Notes: generated by a model not told the origin, from the letters alone. A DNA stretch of 12,094 bases from Syntrophobacterales bacterium (GCA_030601545.1 JAUVTM010000039.1:1-12094); one strand, 5' to 3'. Shown: positions 1 to 6,006, counted from the stretch's first letter. Made by a program: numbers and translations.

Positions 1-13
1 CGCTGGAGCATTT

Positions 14-1270
14 TTACGCATCGCCTGCTGCGGCAGTGGATTTTCCCTGCAGCCTCCTTACTCGCTCCACCACTGGTGGATGGCTGTAGTAAAAAGCAGC
101 GTAGAGGGGATGAGGGTGGAGATTGGCCAAATTTTCCTTGGAAAGCTTTATCAAAGCCTCCGCCAAATCGAGCGGTCTTCCTGTGAGTTCACAGGCAAAT
201 TTGTCCGCTTGCCATTCATGCTTGCGAGAGAGAAGGCTCAAGGCTGGAGTCAAGGGAAACATTAACAGCGAGCTCAGAAATCCAAGTATGAAAACTCGCA
301 CGTAGAACGAGCCCTGCTCCAGCCCGATTATTCCTGGCAACCCCTCCCAACCAAGCAATCTGTAAGCAAGGAAGATTGCTCCCAGGGCCACTATCTCGGT
401 CAGGATGATTCTTTTCATCACGTGCTTCTTCTTCCAATGCCCCACCTCGTGTGCTAGGACCGCCACTATTTCCCGGTGAGTCATACTTTCCAGAAGGGTA
501 TCGAAAAGCACGATCCGCTTTACCCTGCCGATTCCAGAGAAGTAAGCGTTGGAGTGGAGGCTACGTCTGGAAGCATCAACCTGAAAAATATTCTTCACCT
601 TGATCCCTACTTTTTCAACCAGCGCCCTGATCTCAGCTTCTAGTCCTTCAGTCTGCACCGGTTCAAATTTAAAAAAGAGCGGTTCGATAACATAAGGCGA
701 GATGTACATGAGAAAGATGCTAAAGAGCAGGAAAACAGCCCACACCCACAGCCACCACCACCCTGGGCTGAAGCGGACAAGAAAAAGGGCAGCCGTAACC
801 AGAATCGCCGAGAGCACGGTGGAGATGACAGTGGACTTCACCAAATCGCTTAGCCAGAGCCGACCTGTCATGGTATTGAAGCCGTAGCGGTTCTCAATGT
901 TGAAATTCTTGTAGAGACTGAAGGGAATACTGCAAATGGCTCCAGCGTACAGGAGACCCAGTACAAAAAGCACACCCCGCACGACAAAGGATTTGGAGAG
1001 GGAAGCAACCCAGCCATCGTAAATGGTGATAAATCCCCCGAACAGAAAAACAATCACGAAAAGGTTATTGAGCAGCGACAAGACAGTACTTAGCCTGCTG
1101 GTTTCAGCCGTGTATGATATGGTTTTTCGTAAGGTCTCAGCATCAATGGCTTTGGAGAATTCAGCAGGGACTTGATGGCCTTTTTCTTTGAGGTACTTGA
1201 TGTTCAACCACTTGAGCCCAAGGGAGACACTGAAAAAAAACAGATAGAGAATAAGAATAATCACTTTCAT
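14..1270 (-). CDS. M48 family (Ste24/CAAX-type) membrane zinc metallopeptidase
   Basis: A 418-residue integral membrane protease. The zinc site is visible: HEVGH at residues 274-278 supplies two histidines and the catalytic glutamate, and Glu352 in the segment SRKHEWQADKFA is the expected third zinc ligand. Hydrophobic segments lie near residues 3-19, 62-80, 95-117, 150-165, 170-192, 288-306 and 324-345, so the active site sits in a membrane-embedded cage facing the cytosolic side, as in the Ste24 family. Length and layout match Ste24/CAAX prenyl protease 1 homologues rather than the shorter HtpX proteases. In bacteria the substrates of this subfamily are mostly unknown; membrane protein quality control is the usual assumption. 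The ATG is preceded by no clear Shine-Dalgarno sequence, but the N-terminal hydrophobic segment begins directly after it, which supports this start. The stop codon is intact 13 bases from the window edge. It is the last minus-strand gene seen here and is separated from the antiporter unit by a repeat-rich gap. Confidence 0.93.
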   Translation of the reverse strand: MKVIILILYLFFFSVSLGLKWLNIKYLKEKGHQVPAEFSKAIDAETLRKTISYTAETSRLSTVLSLLNNLFVIVFLFGGFITIYDGWVASLSKSFVVRGVLFVLGLLYAGAICSIPFSLYKNFNIENRYGFNTMTGRLWLSDLVKSTVISTVLSAILVTAALFLVRFSPGWWWLWVWAVFLLFSIFLMYISPYVIEPLFFKFEPVQTEGLEAEIRALVEKVGIKVKNIFQVDASRRSLHSNAYFSGIGRVKRIVLFDTLLESMTHREIVAVLAHEVGHWKKKHVMKRIILTEIVALGAIFLAYRLLGWEGLPGIIGLEQGSFYVRVFILGFLSSLLMFPLTPALSLLSRKHEWQADKFACELTGRPLDLAEALIKLSKENLANLHPHPLYAAFYYSHPPVVERVRRLQGKSTAAAGDA

Positions 1271-1321
1271 GGAGCAAATGATACTGCATTCGTCTCGTGG
1301 AGTCGAGACCCGTACTCAGGA

Positions 1322-1383
1322 GGCAGTGAGCAGCTGACAGCAGGCAGCTGCGGTAAGTAGTAGGCGGTAAACAGTAGGCCGTC
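1322..1383. repeat. Degenerate 7-bp tandem repeat array (intergenic)
   Basis: About eight consecutive heptamers of the form RRYRGYR can be read on the plus strand, for example GGCAGTG, AGCAGCT, GACAGCA, GGCAGCT, then a 6-base unit, then AGTAGTA, GGCGGTA and AACAGTA. The array fills the gap between the metallopeptidase gene and the antiporter operon. It is not coding: minus-strand frames through it give only a low-complexity peptide rich in Pro, Thr, Tyr, Cys and Leu. Similar heptamers occur at 1422-1442 and inside the 3' end of glgA. Confidence 0.7.
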
Positions 1384-1421
1384 GGCATGAAAAACGGACG
1401 GGGTCCTGTCGGAGAAGTAGT

Positions 1422-1442
1422 GCCCAGTGCTTACTGCCCAGT
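1422..1442. repeat. Three 7-bp tandem repeats, same family
   Basis: Three exact-phase heptamers, GCCCAGT, GCTTACT and GCCCAGT, lie end to end; the outer two are identical. The middle unit differs by one base from GCTTGCT, the unit in the glgA tail. This short array lies 38 bases from the larger one, and in its written direction it is the reverse complement of that family. No gene or promoter was seen between the two arrays. Confidence 0.6.
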
Positions 1443-1485
1443 TAGGGCATGCGCTCTGTGGCGCCGTGCGGAATGGAGGGATAAG

Positions 1486-1656
1486 CTAGTCTGAGGTTTT
1501 GACTCTCCTTGGTCTCTTCGCTTCCTTATAAAGCTCGTAGAGCTCAGGAAAATGCTTTTTCACATGCGCTACTGCCTGATCGCCGCTCAACCCTTCCTTC
1601 TGGCTCAGCGTTCTTACTAGCTGATCCCAAGCCTTCAGCAGTTTTTCATTTTTCAT
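1486..1656 (-). CDS. Small basic protein of unknown function (56 aa), coupled to the antiporter gene
   Basis: I do not recognise this 56-residue protein. It is hydrophilic, without signal peptide or membrane segment. It starts MKNEKLLKAWDQLVRTL, has a middle part reading AVAHVKKHFPELYELYKEAK, and ends in a basic tail (RPRRVKTSD); it would probably fold as two or three short helices. Three things support it as a real gene. Its ATG overlaps the stop codon of the antiporter gene by one base (TGATG). An AAGGAG Shine-Dalgarno sequence lies about eight bases upstream, inside the antiporter coding end. The frame closes with a proper TAG. This arrangement predicts translational coupling with the antiporter, so a link to that protein is plausible, but no function can be read from the sequence. 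A chance open frame is possible at this length, but the start signals argue against it. Confidence 0.72.
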   Translation of the reverse strand: MKNEKLLKAWDQLVRTLSQKEGLSGDQAVAHVKKHFPELYELYKEAKRPRRVKTSD

Positions 1657-3251
1657 CACACACTCTCCTTGGGATCAGTGGAAGCACCACGTTTTTTTGT
1701 TGATGTCTCTAAAGAGAAGAGTCCCTCGTCAACTTGACTCAGAAGTTTTTTCATGACTTTTTCCGAGATAATCCCCGCCAGGTAAGCCTCCTTGATTCCG
1801 TCCTTTTCAGCATAGAGTAACCGTTCTTCAGCCAGGTGCAATTCTTCTGAAACCGCATTTTGATGATCGGCCGCAGCTTTCTCCAAATCCATATGCAGTT
1901 TTTTCACTCGATCCTGCAAACGCGGTGCCAGGAGTTCGTAGTTGCTTTGGGACAGAAGCCCGCGGCCAACCATTTGATCTAGCTCCAACTGCGCCCGGCC
2001 TAAGGCGTAGATTTCACCTTTCCTTGTTTCATAAGATTGTTGAGAATCGCCTCGAATCAGCCCTAGCTTCTGGAGCACTATCTTGATGCTCAATCCTTGG
2101 ACCAGCAGGGAAAAAATTACCACTGCAAAAATCATGGCCATCAAAAGCTGACGTAGGGGCAGGTCTGTGGGCAAACTCAAGGCGAGTACCATGCAAATGG
2201 CTCCCCGAATACCGCCCCAGAAAAGCACTCCCTGCCAGCTTCCCGGTAGAGGCTTATCCACTTTACCAATCAGGGGCGCAGTGCAAAACACTGCGGCGGC
2301 TCGCCCACAGATCATGGCCGCCACCGCTAGCAGCACAGCTACCCAGAGTGGCCCAAAGTGAATTATTTTCACTTCTATGCCGATCATGAGAAAAAGAACG
2401 GAATTTACCATAAAGGCTGCATATTCCCAGAAATCGCTCACTGAAACTCGGGTCGTGGGTGACATGGCCCACTTAGTACCGTAATTACCGGTCATTAAAC
2501 CGGCCCCTATGACCGCCATCACCCCGGAAATGTGCAAGTGCTCTGCTAGCAGGTAAGCACTGAAAGCGAGAATAGTGGTCAAAGTGATCTCAATGAGATG
2601 GTCGTCCACCAAACTCATTACCTTGGCCATGGCCAGGCCCAGGAGCACTCCGATCCCACCTCCCCCAACCACGCTCACGACAACTTGGCGCCCAGCAGAG
2701 AGGAGATTGAAATCGCCACTTTGGGCCATTCCCAGAAGAACTCCAAAAAGCACCACAGCCACGCCGTCATTGAAGATGCTCTCGCCCTCGATTATGAGCG
2801 AGAGCCGCCGTGTTACTCCAAGTTCTTTGAAAAGAGCCAACACCGAGATGGGATCGGTGGCTGCGACGATGGCACCAAAAAGGAGCGCATGCCCCCAGGT
2901 AAAGTCTGGGCCCCCATCCCACAACTGAAACCCGGAATAGGTAACAACAGCAGTGACAGTGGTGGCTAGAAGCACACCCGGCAAGGCTAACATGGCAATG
3001 GAACGAGCATTTTTCTGGAGATCAAGTATGTCTATGTTAAATGCTGCTTCAAAGAGGAGGATTGGCAGGAAGATATGAAAGACCAATTCCGGGGTCAGGA
3101 GCATCCGCGGCAGAAGATCAAGTGCCCCCATCGCTATGCCTACGACTACCAAGGCGATAGTGTACGGCAGCCGAATGTATTTGGTGAACATGGCAACGGC
3201 TGCTGCAATTATCAGCAGCCACAATGCTTGCGCTTCAATGCCAAGTTCCAT
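1656..3251 (-). CDS. CPA1-type Na+(K+)/H+ antiporter, NhaP-like
   Basis: A 531-residue cation/proton antiporter of the inner membrane that exchanges Na+ or K+ for H+ and so serves pH and salt homeostasis. Residues about 8-395 form the Na+/H+ exchanger domain with around 12 membrane helices. Visible family motifs are ATDPISVLALF (residues 131-141, Asp133), GESIFNDGVAVVLFG (156-170, with the ion-binding Asn161-Asp162 pair typical of electroneutral CPA1 exchangers), an arginine in the CGRAAA segment near 317, and GGIRGA at 346-351. Residues 400-531 form a soluble, largely helical, charged cytoplasmic tail without a recognisable TrkA-C or cNMP domain; it may be regulatory. The ATG has a GGAG Shine-Dalgarno sequence about ten bases upstream. 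The stop codon overlaps the start of a 56-residue protein gene. Which cation is preferred cannot be told from the sequence. Confidence 0.94.
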   Translation of the reverse strand: MELGIEAQALWLLIIAAAVAMFTKYIRLPYTIALVVVGIAMGALDLLPRMLLTPELVFHIFLPILLFEAAFNIDILDLQKNARSIAMLALPGVLLATTVTAVVTYSGFQLWDGGPDFTWGHALLFGAIVAATDPISVLALFKELGVTRRLSLIIEGESIFNDGVAVVLFGVLLGMAQSGDFNLLSAGRQVVVSVVGGGGIGVLLGLAMAKVMSLVDDHLIEITLTTILAFSAYLLAEHLHISGVMAVIGAGLMTGNYGTKWAMSPTTRVSVSDFWEYAAFMVNSVLFLMIGIEVKIIHFGPLWVAVLLAVAAMICGRAAAVFCTAPLIGKVDKPLPGSWQGVLFWGGIRGAICMVLALSLPTDLPLRQLLMAMIFAVVIFSLLVQGLSIKIVLQKLGLIRGDSQQSYETRKGEIYALGRAQLELDQMVGRGLLSQSNYELLAPRLQDRVKKLHMDLEKAAADHQNAVSEELHLAEERLLYAEKDGIKEAYLAGIISEKVMKKLLSQVDEGLFSLETSTKKRGASTDPKESV

Positions 3252-3359
3252 ACGAGTTTATCTCCAAGGGCGACTCCCACTGAGCCCTATGTTGATTGCA
3301 GAGGACTCCGGAGCCAGTGGGCATGCTCGGTTCTACTACTAGATGCAACTGGTCAGAGG

Positions 3360-3581
3360 TTATTTCCCAGTACGCGCCAGCGATGATTCTCCTTTCTTCG
3401 TCATCCGTCCAGACACCCAGCCCACTATGATACCCAGGATGAAAGCCCCCAGCAGAATAAGAGCCCGAGATGCCTGTGTGCCCCAGAAGAGAAACTTCAC
3501 CTGCACCACTTCAGAATTCTGAATAATGAACGTTGCAAACAGCAATCCGAGAACCAGGAAAACAATTCGTTTGGGAGTCAT
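3360..3581 (-). CDS. LapA-domain (DUF1049) small inner-membrane protein
   Basis: A 73-residue protein with two membrane helices (residues about 6-20 and 39-57) joined by the segment QNSEVVQVKFLFWG. This spacing and the QN...V.V.FLFW signature are typical of the LapA/YciS domain family (lipopolysaccharide assembly protein A domain). In E. coli LapA works with LapB in controlling LPS assembly. Many bacteria carry small LapA-domain proteins without lapB next to them, as here, and then the role is open. The C-terminal tail (about residues 58-73) is short, basic and probably cytosolic. I chose the ATG at 3581 because GAGGAAGG lies at a good distance upstream; a GTG at 3587 would add two residues but sits too close to that Shine-Dalgarno sequence. 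The promoter region contains the 9-10-bp repeat array at 3604-3655. Confidence 0.85.
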   Translation of the reverse strand: MTPKRIVFLVLGLLFATFIIQNSEVVQVKFLFWGTQASRALILLGAFILGIIVGWVSGRMTKKGESSLARTGK

Positions 3582-3603
3582 TTCCACCTTCCTCTTTAAG
3601 TTA

Positions 3604-3655
3604 AATGCCTAAAATGCCTAAAATGAACTAAAGTGAGCTAAAGTGACTAAAGTCA
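3604..3655. repeat. Tandem 9-10-bp repeat array between the LapA gene and glgA
   Basis: Five to six head-to-tail units can be read on the plus strand: AATGCCTAA twice, AATGAACTAA, AGTGAGCTAA and AGTGACTAA, then a partial AGTCA. The consensus is ARTGNNCTAA with one variable base of length. Every unit carries TAA, and because units are 9 or 10 bases long, stops fall in more than one frame. The array lies directly upstream of the LapA-domain gene and downstream of glgA. Confidence 0.75.
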
Positions 3656-3660
3656 GCCAT

Positions 3661-3696
3661 TAGGAAGTTCTCAAAAACCGTACCGTAGGTTTCCTA
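3661..3696 (-). terminator. Possible weak terminator after glgA
   Basis: In the minus-strand direction the glgA stop codon opens an inverted repeat TAGGAA (3696-3691) ... TTCCTA (3666-3661). An inner pairing AAACC ... GGTTT with an 8-base loop is followed by a short T run (GGTTTTTG). The inner and outer arms overlap and would compete, and the stem is short, so this is only a candidate. Confidence 0.3.
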
Positions 3697-5247
3697 TGCT
3701 TTGCCCCTCTGTCTTGTGTCATCTGCCTGCGGCTTGCTGCCCCCTGCCTGCTGCTTGCTGCCCCCTGCCCGCTTCTTCTTGGCCACCGTCTTTTCGTAAA
3801 GCTTTAAGTATTGTTGGGCAGAGGACAGCCAACTGAAATCCATGGCCATGCCGTTCTTCATAATTTGCCGCCAGGTCTCGGTTTGGGGAAAGAGATCGAG
3901 GGCTGCTTTGGTGGCGTGCCAGAATGATTCGGGTTCGTAACTGGTGAATCGGAAGCCAACACCTTTGCCTTTCGTGGGATTGAAGGGGGTGATGGTGTCG
4001 TACAGGCCGCCGGTGGCCCGCACGATCGGCACGGTGCCATAGCGCAGGCTATACATCTGATTCAGGCCGCAGGGTTCATATCTAGACGGCATCAGGAACA
4101 TATCCGCGCCAGCCTCGATCTTGTGGGCCAACCTCTCATCGAACTCCAGCCGTACTGCGATTTTTTCTGGATAACGCTCGGCGAAAGCGGCCAGCATCGT
4201 GTGGTACTTATCTTCCCCAATACCAAGAATGACCAGGCCCAGGTCGTGAGCCATAAATTTATCCATAACGGCCGCCAACAGGTCAAAACCTTTCTGGTCT
4301 GCCAATCTGGAAATAACTCCAAGCAGAGGCCTGTTCATGAGTCTTTCCGGAAGCTTTACCGTGCGCAGTAGGTCCAGCTTGCACATGTACTTGCCTTCGA
4401 GGTTCTCCCGAGAGTAGTTGGCGGCGATATACGGGTCGCTTTCGGGATTCCATTCCTCGTAGTTGGCACCATTTATAATTCCGTGCAGCTTATGGTGATG
4501 CATTTGAAGAACGCCTTCCAGCTTTTGTCCGTATTCCTTGGTCTGGATCTCCTCGCTGTAGCGAGGGCTTACTGTGGTAATGATATCGGCACAGACTATG
4601 GCCGCCTTCATGAAGTTAATCCCGCCCCAAAATTCCATGCCATCCACACTGAAAAAACGTCCAGGCAACCCGGTCTGCGGGAATAGCTTTGCAGCAAACT
4701 GCCCCTGATATGCGATGTTGTGTATGGTAAACATACTCACCGTTGCGGCCAAGTGGTCCTCAGCTGCAACCAAGTGTTTCAGGTAAGCGGGGATCAAGCC
4801 GCTCTGCCAGTCATGGCAGTGAACGATGTCAGGCTGAAACTGCACGGCGCGGCATAAAGACAGTGCAGCTTTACAGAAGTAGGTGAATCGCTGGAAATTA
4901 TCGAAATAATCACCTTTTGGGGTTCCATAGAGATAGGTTCGGTCAAAGAATTCATCCCGGCGGATGAAGTAGACTTCTATGGTATCGTTGAGTTGACCGC
5001 GATAGACATCAGTGTCAATCACCTGGGAGCCTAACTCCACCGGCATGTTCTCCACCACAGGGTCTGCCGCCGCTAACTCCTCGACGAAGCGGTTATAGAA
5101 AGGCATTACAATTCGCACTTGGCAGCCTAGCTTGCTCAAAGCAAGGGGCAAAGCACCGCCCACGTCGGCAAGCCCCCCGGTCTTGGCAAAAGGCGCAACC
5201 TCCGAAATGGCCATTAGTACCCGCAGTGGTGATTTTTTCTTTCTCAT
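3694..5247 (-). CDS. glgA: Glycogen synthase (ADP-glucose type, GT5)
   Basis: A 517-residue GT-B fold glucosyltransferase that adds glucose from ADP-glucose to growing alpha-1,4-glucan in the cytosol. The N-terminal GT5 domain starts RVLMAISEVAPFAKTGGLAD, with the KxGGL ADP-glucose-binding motif at residues 22-26 and HCHDWQ near 143. The C-terminal domain shows ISRLADQKG near 311, GIGEDKY near 341 and SRYEPCGLNQMYSLRYGT with the conserved Glu391. One motif departs from the form I expect: NGANYEEWNP near 259, where most GlgA proteins have Asp (NGIDYxxWNP). Usual GlgA length is about 475-490; here residues from about 490 onward are a low-complexity tail containing GGSKQQA and GGSKPQA, encoded by 7-bp DNA repeats. 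The ATG is the first start after an in-frame TGA; AGAAGG lies immediately before it, closer than usual. No glgB, glgC or glgP gene lies in the window. Confidence 0.96.
   Translation of the reverse strand: MRKKKSPLRVLMAISEVAPFAKTGGLADVGGALPLALSKLGCQVRIVMPFYNRFVEELAAADPVVENMPVELGSQVIDTDVYRGQLNDTIEVYFIRRDEFFDRTYLYGTPKGDYFDNFQRFTYFCKAALSLCRAVQFQPDIVHCHDWQSGLIPAYLKHLVAAEDHLAATVSMFTIHNIAYQGQFAAKLFPQTGLPGRFFSVDGMEFWGGINFMKAAIVCADIITTVSPRYSEEIQTKEYGQKLEGVLQMHHHKLHGIINGANYEEWNPESDPYIAANYSRENLEGKYMCKLDLLRTVKLPERLMNRPLLGVISRLADQKGFDLLAAVMDKFMAHDLGLVILGIGEDKYHTMLAAFAERYPEKIAVRLEFDERLAHKIEAGADMFLMPSRYEPCGLNQMYSLRYGTVPIVRATGGLYDTITPFNPTKGKGVGFRFTSYEPESFWHATKAALDLFPQTETWRQIMKNGMAMDFSWLSSAQQYLKLYEKTVAKKKRAGGSKQQAGGSKPQADDTRQRGKA
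3725..3773. repeat. Seven tandem heptamers inside the 3' end of glgA
   Basis: Seven consecutive 7-bp units fit GCNNNCT or a one-base variant of it: GCCTGCG, GCTTGCT, GCCCCCT, GCCTGCT, GCTTGCT, GCCCCCT, GCCCGCT. A 17-base stretch is repeated exactly at 3732-3748 and 3753-3769, a period of 21 bases or seven codons. Because 21 is a multiple of three, the array stays in frame and encodes the repeats GGSKQQA/GGSKPQA at the GlgA C-terminus. Confidence 0.85.
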
Positions 5248-5275
5248 CCTTCTTGACCGTTCATATCAGTGGAGC

Positions 5276-5287
5276 CAAACCGGTTTG
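5276..5287. promoter_or_regulatory. 12-bp perfect palindrome upstream of glgA (possible operator)
   Basis: CAAACCGGTTTG is a perfect palindrome 29 bases before the glgA start codon. Its form, an AAAC arm around a central CG, resembles operators of LacI-family sugar regulators. No T run follows it, so it does not look like a terminator. A second palindrome, TGTTGCAACA, lies at 5313-5322. The link to glgA control is an inference from position and symmetry. Confidence 0.4.
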
Positions 5288-5312
5288 TTTATATTAAGGA
5301 ATTCAGGAGAAG

Positions 5313-5322
5313 TGTTGCAACA
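5313..5322. promoter_or_regulatory. 10-bp palindrome TGTTGCAACA between glgA and the exported-protein gene
   Basis: A perfect 10-base palindrome lies just beyond the stop codon of the 105-residue protein gene. In the glgA direction it overlaps TTGCAA, followed 18 bases later by TAATAT, a weak possible -35/-10 pair for glgA. The match to the consensus is modest (4 of 6 at each element), so this is a candidate only. Confidence 0.25.
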
Positions 5323-5326
5323 ATAT

Positions 5327-5644
5327 CTATTTACATTTCTGTACTTTTAATTCCCGTAGACCCTCAATAATTTCTATAGAGTCTTTAACCTCTCCATACC
5401 TGTTTTCAGATATGAGTTTGTTGAGCGTACTTTTCTCTTCTTTGATCAGCTCGTCAATTGTCCTACAATAGACCATGTTTGCAATGCGTGCCTTCACCTT
5501 TGTGGGGGTACTTTCTATCTTTATACTCCCATCTTTTTGTTTTTTAATGGACAGCTGTTGACAGAATGTTGAGCTGGCGAACGTCAAGTTCAACAGCAAC
5601 AGAGATACAAAGATACACGCTGCCTTTTTTGTTTTTTTACTCAT
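5327..5644 (-). CDS. Exported protein of unknown function (105 aa)
   Basis: I do not recognise this family. The protein has a clear signal peptide: a basic start (MSKKTKK), a hydrophobic core at about residues 9-22, and a likely signal peptidase I site after Ala23 (TFA-SS), so a periplasmic or secreted product is expected. It is not an obvious lipoprotein, because the Cys at 28 lacks a lipobox. The mature part is about 80 residues. It begins with a short strand-like segment (LSIKKQKDGSIKIES), then a charged helical part (TIDELIKEEKSTLNKLI), and holds two cysteines (60 and 104) that could form a disulfide. An AGGAG Shine-Dalgarno sequence lies eight bases before the ATG, which supports a real gene. 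It is 79 bases upstream of glgA on the same strand and might share a transcript with it. The coding sequence looks richer in A and T than its neighbours, which may hint at a different origin. Confidence 0.75.
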   Translation of the reverse strand: MSKKTKKAACIFVSLLLLNLTFASSTFCQQLSIKKQKDGSIKIESTPTKVKARIANMVYCRTIDELIKEEKSTLNKLISENRYGEVKDSIEIIEGLRELKVQKCK

Positions 5645-5682
5645 ACAGCTGTCTCCTCTCAGAGCAAAATAACTCTGCAGCT
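5645..5682 (-). promoter_or_regulatory. Leader hairpin enclosing the ribosome binding site of the 105-aa gene
   Basis: In the minus-strand transcript, AGCTG CAGAG pairs with CTCTG and then CAGCT, giving a ten-pair interrupted stem (plus-strand arms 5678-5682/5647-5651 and 5673-5677/5660-5664) with an 8-base loop. The 8-base bulge between the two 3' arms is AGAGGAGA, the Shine-Dalgarno sequence itself. The base of the stem ends two bases before the ATG. Such a fold could limit ribosome access; no ligand or regulator is implied. Confidence 0.4.
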
Positions 5683-5954
5683 ATTCCTATTCTGTGGATT
5701 ACTGCAATAATAACGACGAGACTCTCTAACCCGCATATTTCATCAATTGGTGTCTCGAGACCGCAAAGATGGGTGCTTCTGTTTGTTCAATCGTCTAGCC
5801 CGGAATCCCTTAGTACAGAAAGATTTCATCTTCAAACAGATTACTCAATTGAATTTACTGAGGCAAGAGAAAAGATTGTACCTTATTTCTGCCATACGAA
5901 CCGCAAAAAGTGGCCAAAAACGACTAATATTGGCAAGTCTGAAGGATATGGAAA

Positions 5955-5981
5955 AAGGGGCTTGCATTTGCAAAACCCCTT
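5955..5981. repeat. Inverted repeat (hairpin) just upstream of tRNA-Leu
   Basis: The arms AAGGGG-TTGCA and TGCAA-CCCCTT surround a 2-base loop with a small 1/2-base internal mismatch, giving about eleven pairs. Plus-strand T-rich sequence follows (GATTATTATTGATTTT), and on the minus strand CCCCTTTTTCC follows, so it could act as a terminator in either direction. No gene ends here on either strand. It overlaps the proposed tRNA -35 element. Confidence 0.5.
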
Positions 5982-5990
5982 GATTATTAT
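5962..5990 (+). promoter_or_regulatory. Candidate promoter of tRNA-Leu
   Basis: TTGCAT at 5962-5967 and TATTAT at 5985-5990 are 17 bases apart. The -10 element matches the sigma-70 consensus at 5 of 6 positions and the -35 element at 3 of 6. Transcription would start about 9 bases before the mature tRNA 5' end, a usual distance for a stable RNA gene. Confidence 0.42.
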
Positions 5991-6006
5991 TGATTTTCAA
6001 ATTGAT

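Larger units (their letters stand above)
5683..6006. other. Divergent intergenic region without a supported gene
   Basis: This 324-base gap separates the minus-strand block from the plus-strand tRNA-tig block and must hold promoters in both directions. Open frames cross it on the plus strand, but they lack a Shine-Dalgarno sequence, and one runs straight through the tRNA gene. A 10-base palindrome, GTCTCGAGAC, lies at 5752-5761. The right end holds a hairpin and the likely tRNA promoter (5955-5990). I found no convincing promoter for the exported-protein gene and nothing recognisable between about 5762 and 5950. Confidence 0.6.

Noticed and set aside
1296..1313. GTCTCG/CGAGAC inverted repeat just upstream of the metallopeptidase gene
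   Set aside because: Six pairs with a 6-base loop and no further support; it could arise by chance.
1161..1388. Minus-strand frame of 75 codons across the heptamer repeats
   Set aside because: The peptide is a low-complexity product of the repeat units and overlaps the metallopeptidase start; this kind of frame is a common false call.
1322..1442. Repeats as a possible CRISPR array
   Set aside because: The units are 7 bases, degenerate and directly adjacent, with no spacers and no cas genes nearby.
3276..3321. CCCACTG/CAGTGGG inverted repeat between the antiporter and LapA-domain genes
   Set aside because: It is only seven pairs around a loop of about 32 bases, with no T run; too weak to call a terminator.
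5747..5983. 78-codon plus-strand frame in the intergenic gap
   Set aside because: It has a TTG start with no Shine-Dalgarno sequence, ends inside the hairpin next to the tRNA promoter, and has no recognisable protein features.
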